A stretch of DNA of 64,000 nt from Aestuariicoccus sp032586235 (GTDB lineage: Bacteria; Pseudomonadota; Alphaproteobacteria; Rhodobacterales; Rhodobacteraceae): the NCBI RefSeq assembly GCF_032586235.1, contig NZ_JAWHTD010000002.1, positions 124,001 through 188,000 on the forward strand, read 5' to 3'. Positions 33,901 to 40,024 of this stretch are shown piece by piece. The notes beneath the pieces were generated by a model. That model was not told the origin of the DNA. It worked only from the letters and a program-made list of their open reading frames with translations, and ran no database searches. The translations under genes and the position numbers were made by a program. The stretch's first letter is position 1. Each line of letters starts with the position of its first letter.

Positions 33901-34003
33901 TGGCGGGCAGGCCGATCAGGGCAGCCCGCTCGGCGTATTCCTCGGGGTGGGAGGCCCCGGTGAGGAAGGTGAAGTTCGAGGTGATCGACAGTTCGGCAAA
34001 CAT
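30935..34003 (-). CDS. dnaE2: error-prone DNA polymerase, C-terminally truncated
   Basis: C-family polymerase of SOS mutagenesis, 1022 residues here. The N-terminal PHP domain (TGASHPEEYAERA; IAIADENSVAGIVRAW) and the polymerase core are present, with catalytic aspartates in PPDIDVDFEHERRE and conserved CQGRGSAANS, GFIITEGRLDELVPIENA, ESHAASFALLVYASSWLK. After RLTLRRHPVALLRH (about residue 960) the usual OB-fold domain of around 100 residues is missing. The last 62 codons are low-complexity sequence translated from a short GC tandem repeat and dispersed repeat copy D, ending inside the ArsR gene. imuA and imuB are not adjacent. A LexA box precedes the start. Confidence 0.92.
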   Translation of the reverse strand: MFAELSITSNFTFLTGASHPEEYAERAALIGLPAIAIADENSVAGIVRAWTRTRDIARQAAERTEAEARDGPIGPPCPHGIARPPSPDIRNVPRLIPAARLVFAEGIQITALAATREGWARLCRLISKGRLRAAKGQCDLRLDDLISGADGLELLLHGPPEAPPATPGAGKWYAYARRLTRRFPGQVHLLLCPRYDGGDGARFDRLAQVAAELGIPTLASAAPRMHHGRRRRLADVLSAIRQGTRVDRLGRAALANGEQRLRSGPEMRALMPGHEAAIDRSLALIDRCTFDLGQLRYEYPSEITADETATQRLSRLAHEGLNWRYPQGAPDKVRRLLQHELALIAKLKYEPYFLTVRDVVAFARDRGILCQGRGSAANSVVCYCLRVTSVSPEIGTMVFERFVSEARDEPPDIDVDFEHERREEVIQHIYDRYGRHRAGLCATVIHYRGKRAIREVGAAMGLSQDTIGALSSQLWGFFSTNGLEDQRMREIGLDPNDRRLRLTMELIFEIIGFPRHLSQHVGGFIITEGRLDELVPIENATMEDRTVICWDKDDIDSLGILKIDVLALGMLTCIRKAFDLLKQHHGQSHTLATLPPEDPRVYDMLCRADTIGVFQVESRAQMNFLPRMRPRCFYDLVIEVAIIRPGPIQGDMVHPYIRRRNGEEKVEFPSDDLGQVLGKTLGVPLFQEQAMQIAITGAGFTPTEADRLRRSLATFKKHGSVSEFRGRFLKGMARNGYDAEFAERCFSQIEGFGSYGFPESHAASFALLVYASSWLKHHHPGLFACALLNSQPMGFYAPAQIVRDTREHGVTVRPVCVNASFWDNVMEPDGHGGLALRMGFRQIKGLSEEDASWLTAARGNGYGSVRDVWRKAGLGPATLTRLAEADAFRDLGLARRDALWEAKALASDKPLPLFAGDIDGEIIDEPAAHLPAMTEGEEVVEDYVALRLTLRRHPVALLRHVLTPGAGGAGAGGAGGAAPADRRSAPPGYLGISETRGRKKAATGAKGPRRQFPVPETRAAPD
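31021..31085 (+). repeat. dispersed intergenic repeat, copy D (inside the dnaE2 tail)
   Basis: TTTCACTGATCC, CCAAATATCCCGGGGGAG, a CCGATC/GATCGG hairpin and GGGGGC/GCCCCC. A 15-bp unit (CCGGCACCGCCCGCC) follows twice in tandem to about 31110. It lies 82 bases after the ArsR gene, and on the minus strand it forms the artificial C-terminus of DnaE2. Confidence 0.75.
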
Positions 34004-34016
34004 GACGAGTCACTAT

Positions 34017-34031
34017 GTTCTATTTTTGTTC
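34017..34031. promoter_or_regulatory. LexA (SOS) box upstream of dnaE2
   Basis: GTTC-TATTTTT-GTTC exactly fits the alphaproteobacterial LexA consensus GTTC-N7-GTTC. It lies 13 bases before the dnaE2 ATG (34003), where LexA would block transcription until DNA damage. Confidence 0.85.
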
Positions 34032-34135
34032 TACTTTCGAGTCCTGTTGGCGGTGTTTGTCCGGGGGCGCTGTTATTCCGGCGGGGTGCCCGGGGCGGAG
34101 GGCGCGGCGTGAGTATTTTTGCCAAGAAGAAGGGA

Positions 34136-35041
34136 TCAGGCGCGCCTGTGCGGCCCCGCCAGCGCGCCAGCCGCAAGGATCAGGCCGGAGACCGTCGCGA
34201 TCATGCCTGCGGCGGACACGGCGTTGGCCGAGCCCAGCCAGAGCGGGCCGTAACCCGCCAGCACGTAGCCCAGGACCGCCGACAGGGCGGCGAAGAGCAC
34301 GCTCAGCGCAACCTGCACGCCCAGACGGTTGGTCATCAGCCGGGCGGCGGCGGGCGGGCAGATGAACATGGCGATGACGATGATCGAGCCCACGGCGTCG
34401 AAGGCGGCGACGGCGGCCATGGCGGCGAGCGCCACCAGCATCAGCCCAAGCGCGCCCACGGGCAGCCCCAAAGTCCGGGCGAAGCCGGGATCGAAGGTCG
34501 AGATCTTGAGCGGCCGCCAGAACAGCGCCAGCACCAGCGCCACCAGCGCCAGCGTCGCGGCCATGCGCAGCAATTCCGGGGGCAGTCCCGCCAGCGCGGC
34601 CGGATCCAGCAGTGAGGCCCAGCCGGTGGCGTCCAGCCAGATCAGGCTTTCCAGGTTGCCGTAGAGCGCGTGTTCCACGTCGAGGTGCACGCCGGATGTG
34701 TCGGATTGTTCCAGCAGCAGCACCCCGGCGGCGAACATCGTGGTGAAGACCACACCCATGGCGGCCCCGGCCTCGATCCGGCCGGCGCGGCGGATGGCTT
34801 CGATCGCCAGCACTGCCAGTAGCGCCGCCGCGCCCGCGCCGATCATCATCGGCCATGTGGTGACCGCCCCAGTCAGCAGGAAGGCCACGACGATGCCGGG
34901 CAGCACCACATGGCTGATGGCGTCGCCGATCAGGGCCTGGCGGCGCAGCAGCAGGAAGTTGCCGGGCAGCGCACAGGCCACGGCTGCGAAAAGGCCGATC
35001 AGCAGCGGTGGCAGCGACAGGGCGACGAATTCAAAGCCCAT
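34136..35041 (-). CDS. manganese/zinc ABC transporter permease (second permease)
   Basis: Inner-membrane permease of 301 residues with about eight to nine helices of the ABC-3 family (LRRQALIGDAISHVVLPGI; FDPGFARTLGLPVGALGLM; DAVGSIIVIAMFICPPAAA). It pairs with the permease encoded immediately upstream on the same strand (11-base overlap) to form the channel for Mn(II) or Zn(II). It is last in the four-gene operon; dnaE2 follows 132 bases later. Confidence 0.9.
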   Translation of the reverse strand: MGFEFVALSLPPLLIGLFAAVACALPGNFLLLRRQALIGDAISHVVLPGIVVAFLLTGAVTTWPMMIGAGAAALLAVLAIEAIRRAGRIEAGAAMGVVFTTMFAAGVLLLEQSDTSGVHLDVEHALYGNLESLIWLDATGWASLLDPAALAGLPPELLRMAATLALVALVLALFWRPLKISTFDPGFARTLGLPVGALGLMLVALAAMAAVAAFDAVGSIIVIAMFICPPAAARLMTNRLGVQVALSVLFAALSAVLGYVLAGYGPLWLGSANAVSAAGMIATVSGLILAAGALAGPHRRA

Positions 35042-36242
35042 CCGGCACCTCCCTGGGGCCGGCGCGGCGCCGGTCCAGTTCGGCCACCTGATCCGGGGTC
35101 AGCACCTCGTCGATGCGGGTCAGCCCGTCGTCGCGCACGGCCAGTTCCGCCAGCCTGTCCGAGGCGCGCAGGGCCTGCCAGCGGGCCTCGTCACGCAGCG
35201 CGGCGGAGGCGGCGGCGCGGCCTTCGGCGGTGGTCACGCCGTCGGCGCGCTGGAAGTCGGCGCGGCGCAGCAGGCGGCGGGTGAGGCCTTCGTAGACCGG
35301 CTGGCCATGGGCTAGCGCCATCAACCCCTGCCGCAGGTGCACCTCGCGCTGGAAGCGGCGGTAGCGGTAGAGCCCGGCCAGCACCCCGCGCCCGGGGGTG
35401 AACAGAATCGAGACCAGGAACAGCCCGAAGGCGATCAGCACGATGATCGGGCCGGTCGGCAGATCCGGCGCGACAGCCGAGATCGCGGCGCCGAGATACC
35501 CCGCAAGCCCGCCGAAGAGCCCGGCGATCAGCACCACGCGTTCGGCCCGGTCGGACCAGAAGCGCGCGGCGACGGGCGGGATGATCAGCAGCGCCACGAT
35601 CAGGATCAGCCCGACGATCTTGAGCCCCACGACCGTGACGGCCATCACCAGCGCCATGATCGCAAGGTCGATGCGGGGCACGTTCACGCCCTGCACCTCG
35701 GCATAGCCCGGGTCGAAGGCGACCATCAGCATGGGCCGGCGCAGCGCCGTCACTGCCAGCAGCACCGCGATACCGCCTCCGGCGATCAGCAGGGCATCCG
35801 ACAGCAGCATCCCGGCGGTCGAGCCGAGCAGAAAGCTTTCCAGCCCCGCCTGGCGGCCCGATTGCAGGGTCTGGATCACGGTCAGCAAAACGATGCCGAA
35901 GCCGAAGAAGACCGACAGGACCGCGCCGATGGCGGCGTCCTCGCTCAGCCGTGTGTGGCGCGTCAGATAGCTGACGCAGACCAGCCCCGCCAGCGCCGAG
36001 GCCGCAGAGCCCAGCAGCAGGCCCGCCAGCATCCGCCCGTCGCCGCCAAGGGCCACCATGATGAGAAACGCCAGCGCCAGACCCGGCAGGGTCGCGTGGC
36101 TGACCGCGTCCGACACCAGCGCGCGCTTGCGCAGAAAGAGGAATGTGCCGGTGGCCCCGGCGGCCACCCCAAGCGCCGCCGCCCCCAGCGCCACCAGCGT
36201 GGCGTTGTAGCCCAGTTGCAAAAGCAGCGCGTCGGCGAGCAT
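35031..36242 (-). CDS. manganese/zinc ABC transporter permease with C-terminal cytosolic domain
   Basis: ABC-3 family permease of 403 residues. Membrane helices cover about residues 10-290 (RKRALVSDAVSHATLPGLAL; FDPGYAEVQGVNVPRIDLA; VGLILIVALLIIPPVAARFW). The last 105 residues are soluble and helical (EGLTRRLLRRADFQRADGVTT; DGLTRIDEVLTPDQVAEL) and look like a winged-helix or DtxR-type module, an extension found in some alphaproteobacterial Mn permeases. It may sense metal and gate transport; that is inference. The stop overlaps the start of the second permease. Confidence 0.88.
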   Translation of the reverse strand: MLADALLLQLGYNATLVALGAAALGVAAGATGTFLFLRKRALVSDAVSHATLPGLALAFLIMVALGGDGRMLAGLLLGSAASALAGLVCVSYLTRHTRLSEDAAIGAVLSVFFGFGIVLLTVIQTLQSGRQAGLESFLLGSTAGMLLSDALLIAGGGIAVLLAVTALRRPMLMVAFDPGYAEVQGVNVPRIDLAIMALVMAVTVVGLKIVGLILIVALLIIPPVAARFWSDRAERVVLIAGLFGGLAGYLGAAISAVAPDLPTGPIIVLIAFGLFLVSILFTPGRGVLAGLYRYRRFQREVHLRQGLMALAHGQPVYEGLTRRLLRRADFQRADGVTTAEGRAAASAALRDEARWQALRASDRLAELAVRDDGLTRIDEVLTPDQVAELDRRRAGPREVPDGL

Positions 36243-36243
36243 C

Positions 36244-37044
36244 TTAGCCCGCCGCCGTCAGGCCCGCCTGCCCGGCCGCAAGACGGCCGCCATAGGTCGC
36301 CTGCAGCGCGGCGTCGGTAAAGACCTCGGCCACCGGGCCTTCGCCCATGCGGCGGCGGTTGATCAGGAAGACGTTGTCGAAATAGGCCGGCACGGTCGAC
36401 AGGTCGTGATGCACGGCGACGACGGTCTTGCCTTCGTCGCGCAGGGCCTTGAGCACGTCGATGATGGCGCGCTCGGTCGCGGCGTCGACCCCGGCGAAGG
36501 GTTCGTCCAGCAGATAAAGGTCTGCCTTCTGCGCCAGCGCGCGGGCCAGGAAAACCCGCTGTTGCTGGCCCCCCGAAAGCTGACCGATCTGGCGTTCGGC
36601 GAAATCCTCCATCCCGACGCGGCGCAGGCAATCCATCGCATGGGCGATATGGCGCGCGCGCACGCGGCGCAGCAGGCCAAGCTCGCGATAAAGCCCCATC
36701 AGCACCACGTCGAGCACCTGCGTCGGGAAATCCCAGTCCACGCTGGCGCGCTGCGGCACATAGGCGACGCGGTCCATCTGCGCGGCGATCGGCTTGCCAT
36801 GCATCAGCGCGCGGCCCGACAGCGGCTTGACGATGCCGAGCGCGGCCTTGAGCAGGGTGGATTTGCCCGCGCCATTGGGCCCGACGATGGCGGTCATCTC
36901 GCCGGGGCGGACCGTCATGTCGATCGAGAAGATCACCGGCTGTTCGCCGTAAGACACGGTCATGCCACGGATGGCGAGCGGGCTTTGGCTCAGGTCCTCG
37001 GTCACGGGTTGGCCGTTTTCGGCGGCAAGTTCGATGGCGCTCAT
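36244..37044 (-). CDS. manganese/zinc ABC transporter ATP-binding protein
   Basis: Cytoplasmic ATPase of 266 residues. Walker A GPNGAGKSTLLKAAL, Q-loop (VAYVPQR), signature LSGGQQQRVFLARAL, Walker B LYLLDEPFAGVD and the H-loop VVAVHHD are all present. It energises the two permeases. It starts 4 bases after the binding-protein stop and ends 1 base before the next gene, so the operon is tight. Confidence 0.93.
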   Translation of the reverse strand: MSAIELAAENGQPVTEDLSQSPLAIRGMTVSYGEQPVIFSIDMTVRPGEMTAIVGPNGAGKSTLLKAALGIVKPLSGRALMHGKPIAAQMDRVAYVPQRASVDWDFPTQVLDVVLMGLYRELGLLRRVRARHIAHAMDCLRRVGMEDFAERQIGQLSGGQQQRVFLARALAQKADLYLLDEPFAGVDAATERAIIDVLKALRDEGKTVVAVHHDLSTVPAYFDNVFLINRRRMGEGPVAEVFTDAALQATYGGRLAAGQAGLTAAG

Positions 37045-37048
37045 ATCG

Positions 37049-38029
37049 TCAGCTCCCCGCGGCCAGTTTGCCGGCCATGCCGCGTGGCGGGACGTCTGCC
37101 CCCAAGGCGGCGGCGATGGTGGTCACGTTGTGATCGATCATGCCGACATATGTGCCCTCGTAGGTGCCCGGCGCGCCCATGGCGTCGGAGAAAAGCTCGC
37201 CTCCGATGCGCACCTCGTGGCCGCGCGCGGCGGCGCCCTCGATCAGGGCGCGGACGTTGCGGTCAGAGACAGAGCTTTCGACGAAGACCGCGCCGATCTG
37301 CCGTTTGACCAGGATGTCCACAAGTTCGCCGATGCGCTGCAATCCGGCCTCGGATTCGGTCGAGAGGCCCTGAATGCCCATCACCTCGAAGCCATAGGCG
37401 CGGCCGAAATAGCCAAAGGCGTCATGCGCGGTGATCAGGACGCGGGCGGTGTCGGGGATCTGCCCGAGCGAGGTACGGGCGTATTCGGCGACCTCGTCCA
37501 TTTCGGCGAGATAGGCGTCGGCATTGGCGGCAAAGGTTTGGGCCGTTTCCGGGCGCACCTCGCTCATGGCGTCGCGCACGGCCAGAACCGCGTGGCGCCA
37601 AAGTTCGGGCACCATCCACAGATGCGGATCGGCGCGGCCTTCGTAATCGGCGTGGCGCAGCAGCATGTCTTCCGGCGCGGATCCCGCGACGGCGGTGACG
37701 GGAACCCGCCCGGCCAGCCGTTCGAAGAAAGGTTCCATCTGCGCCTCGAGGTAGAGACCGTTCCACAGCACCAGCTCGGCGCGGGTCAGCGCGACGATAT
37801 CGGTGCGGGTCTGGCGATAGGCGTGCGGATCGACGCCCGGGCCCATCAGGGCCTGAACCTCGACCAGGTCGCCGCCCACCGCACGGGCGGCGTCGGCGAT
37901 CATGCCGGTCGTGGCCACGACGTTAAGGATGCCCTGCGCCCGCAGGCCGGTGGGCAAAAGCGTGACAGCGGCCAGCCCGGCGAGAAAGCCGCGGCGGTGA
38001 GTCGAAAGAATGGAATGCGCGTGTGTCAT
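37049..38029 (-). CDS. periplasmic manganese/zinc-binding protein (ABC, SitA/MntA type)
   Basis: Cluster A-I solute-binding protein of 326 residues. The N-terminus THRRGFLAGLAAVTLLPTGLRAQ (residues 10-32; see HRRGFLAG) is a Tat-like twin-arginine signal. Metal ligands are visible: His in VDPHAYR, His in RADPHLW, Glu in FVESSVSDR, and Asp in MIDHNVT. No His-rich loop of the zinc-specific ZnuA type is present, which leans to manganese. The ATG at 38029 is chosen from the signal peptide. First gene of the operon, with paired palindromes just upstream. Confidence 0.9.
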   Translation of the reverse strand: MTHAHSILSTHRRGFLAGLAAVTLLPTGLRAQGILNVVATTGMIADAARAVGGDLVEVQALMGPGVDPHAYRQTRTDIVALTRAELVLWNGLYLEAQMEPFFERLAGRVPVTAVAGSAPEDMLLRHADYEGRADPHLWMVPELWRHAVLAVRDAMSEVRPETAQTFAANADAYLAEMDEVAEYARTSLGQIPDTARVLITAHDAFGYFGRAYGFEVMGIQGLSTESEAGLQRIGELVDILVKRQIGAVFVESSVSDRNVRALIEGAAARGHEVRIGGELFSDAMGAPGTYEGTYVGMIDHNVTTIAAALGADVPPRGMAGKLAAGS

Positions 38030-38040
38030 AGCATTGAATA

Positions 38041-38085
38041 TGCGAAGCGTTCGCAAAACGTCAAGGAGAATGCGACTTATTCGCA
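38041..38085. promoter_or_regulatory. two 15-bp palindromes, 30 bp apart, in the Mn/Zn operon promoter
   Basis: TGCGAA-GCG-TTCGCA (38041-38055) and TGCGA-CTTAT-TCGCA (38071-38085) share the TGCGA/TCGCA arms and are exactly 30 bp apart centre to centre, about three helical turns. They lie 12-56 bases upstream of the binding-protein start and resemble operators of Fur-superfamily or MntR-type metal regulators. The regulator is not in the window. Confidence 0.6.
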
Positions 38086-38177
38086 AGAAAGACGGCGCAA
38101 ATGCGCCGAACGCTCGCCATTTACTCACCCTGCGGCAGACCATAGACAGGGGCGAAACCGCAAGAAGGGCCGGGGAC

Positions 38178-38861
38178 ATGGCGCAGACGCCGACGAAACG
38201 CGGGGTGCTTTATATCGCCTGGGGGACCAAGCATGTGGACGTGGCGCGCCGCTCTGCCGCCAGCGTCAAAAAGCACAACCCGGATATTCAGACCGCGATC
38301 TTTTGCCATGCGGGCGACGACACCAGCGGCTTTGACCATGGGTTCGTCATGCCCGAAGGCCTGCCGCGCCCCAAGGTCGATCTGCTGGCCGACAGCCCGT
38401 TCGAAGAGACGCTCTATCTGGACAACGACACCATGATCAGGGCTGATCTGGGCAGCCTCTTCGATCTGCTGGAAAAGTTCGAGATCTGCGGCGCGCATGT
38501 GATGCTCTGGCACCGGCCGCGCCACAACAAGGTCTGGAAGACGAAGATCCCCGAGACCTTTCCCGAGATCAATTGCGGCGTTCTGCTCTACCGCAAATCC
38601 GACCGTACGACCGCCTTCTTCCGCGACTGGAGCCGCGCCTTCGTCGAGGCGGGTTTCGGCATCGACCAGGTGACGTTCCGCGAATTACTCTGGCATTCGG
38701 ACATCCGGTTCTACGTCTTCCCGCCGCAGTTCAACAAACGGATCTTCGAGGCGTCCGAACTGATCTGGTCGGACCAGCCGAAACCGCGCATCCTGCATCT
38801 GGAAATCCTGCGGCCGCAGAAGAACCGGCTGCTGCGCTGGTTTTCCAACCTGATCCGCTGA
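38178..38861 (+). CDS. putative nucleotide-diphospho-sugar transferase (GT-A fold)
   Basis: Soluble protein of 227 residues with a glycosyltransferase GT-A-like layout: an N-terminal Rossmann-like strand (RGVLYIAWGTKHVDVARRS), then ETLYLDNDTMIRADLG, whose DxD motif (D-N-D) would bind the nucleotide-sugar and metal, and PEINCGVLLYRKSD. The acceptor and sugar are unknown. The ATG at 38178 has a GGGCCGGGG site; upstream in-frame sequence overlaps the metal-operon promoter. It stands alone between the metal operon and deoC. Confidence 0.75.
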   Translation: MAQTPTKRGVLYIAWGTKHVDVARRSAASVKKHNPDIQTAIFCHAGDDTSGFDHGFVMPEGLPRPKVDLLADSPFEETLYLDNDTMIRADLGSLFDLLEKFEICGAHVMLWHRPRHNKVWKTKIPETFPEINCGVLLYRKSDRTTAFFRDWSRAFVEAGFGIDQVTFRELLWHSDIRFYVFPPQFNKRIFEASELIWSDQPKPRILHLEILRPQKNRLLRWFSNLIR

Positions 38862-38944
38862 CAGGGTGACGCTGCGGAGACCGGGCTTGTCAGAGGCACG
38901 GAATCCCGTCAGATTCGAGGCTTGTCCAACAAGGGGCGTCCGCC

Positions 38945-39937
38945 ATGAACGTGACCGATATTTCGCACCGCAGCACCCCGGCCCCGGATCACGGCGGCGA
39001 CCGCAATCCGGGCATGGCGCTCGATCTGGACTGGGTGATGCGCGCCACCGCGAACCGCTCGGCGATCGAACGGCGTGCGGCGACGCTGCCGGCGCGGCGG
39101 TCGGTGAAAAAGGCGCATCAGGCGGCCTGGCTGGCGCGCGCGATTTCCTGCATCGACCTGACGACGCTGTCGGGGGACGACACGGCAGGGCGGGTGCGGC
39201 GGCTCTGCGCCAAGGCGCGACAGCCGGCGCGGGCGGATATCCTAGAGGCGCTCGGCCTGCCGGATCTCACGACCGGGGCGGTCTGCGTCTACCATGACAT
39301 GATCGAAACGGCGGTAGAGGCGCTTGCGGGCTCCGGTATCCCGGTGGCGGCGGTCAGTACCGGCTTTCCGGCCGGGCTGTCGCCCTTTCATCTGCGGGTG
39401 GCCGAGATCGAGGAAAGCGTCAAGGCCGGGGCCGAGGAGATCGACATAGTCATCTCGCGCCGCCTGGTGCTGACGGGGCAATGGCAAGCGCTTTACGACG
39501 AGATGCGCGCATTTCGCCGGGCCTGCGGCGCGGCGCATGTGAAGGCGATTCTGGCGACCGGGGAACTTGGCACCCTGCAGAACGTGGCGCGGGCGTCGCT
39601 GGTCTGCATGATGGCGGGCGCGGATTTCATCAAGACCTCGACCGGCAAGGAGGCGGTGAACGCCACGCTGCCGGTCAGCCTGGTAATGATCCGCGCGATC
39701 CGCGATTATCACGAGGTCACCGGCTATCGCATCGGCTACAAACCGGCGGGCGGGATTTCCAAGGCCAAGGACGCGATCACGTATCTGGCGCTGATCAAGG
39801 AAGAACTGGGCGACCGCTGGCTGCGGCCCGATCTGTTCCGTTTCGGCGCATCGAGCCTTCTGGGCGATATCGAACGGCAACTGGAGCATCACCTGACCGG
39901 CGCCTATTCCGCGAACTGGCGCCACGCGATCGGCTGA
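38945..39937 (+). CDS. deoC: deoxyribose-phosphate aldolase
   Basis: Class I aldolase of 330 residues cleaving 2-deoxyribose-5-phosphate to glyceraldehyde-3-phosphate and acetaldehyde. The Schiff-base lysine is in DFIKTSTGKEAVN, with other active-site residues in HVKAILATGELG and YKPAGGISKAKDA. It is of the longer DeoC type with an N-terminal extension of about 60 residues. RBS AAGGGGCG precedes the ATG. The aldehyde dehydrogenase downstream can remove the acetaldehyde, so the pair is a deoxyribose-catabolic unit. Confidence 0.94.
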   Translation: MNVTDISHRSTPAPDHGGDRNPGMALDLDWVMRATANRSAIERRAATLPARRSVKKAHQAAWLARAISCIDLTTLSGDDTAGRVRRLCAKARQPARADILEALGLPDLTTGAVCVYHDMIETAVEALAGSGIPVAAVSTGFPAGLSPFHLRVAEIEESVKAGAEEIDIVISRRLVLTGQWQALYDEMRAFRRACGAAHVKAILATGELGTLQNVARASLVCMMAGADFIKTSTGKEAVNATLPVSLVMIRAIRDYHEVTGYRIGYKPAGGISKAKDAITYLALIKEELGDRWLRPDLFRFGASSLLGDIERQLEHHLTGAYSANWRHAIG

Positions 39938-39941
39938 GGCG

Positions 39942-39987
39942 CCGGATTTTTTCAAAAAATCCGGATCGTTTTCTTTGCAAGAAAACG
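39942..39987 (+). terminator. tandem double hairpin between deoC and the aldehyde dehydrogenase gene
   Basis: CCGGATTTTTT/AAAAAATCCGG (39942-39964) followed by CGTTTTCTT/AAGAAAACG (39967-39987). Same architecture as 25118-25165. Here it is inside an apparent operon, so it may attenuate rather than end transcription. Confidence 0.65.
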
Positions 39988-40024
39988 CGCCCCGGGGCAG
40001 GCGGCGCGACGGAGGGACAAGACC

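Noticed and set aside
32042..34615. 857-codon plus-strand frame opposite dnaE2 and the metal permease
   Set aside because: Antisense shadow crossing a gene boundary; composition typical of GC-rich artefacts.
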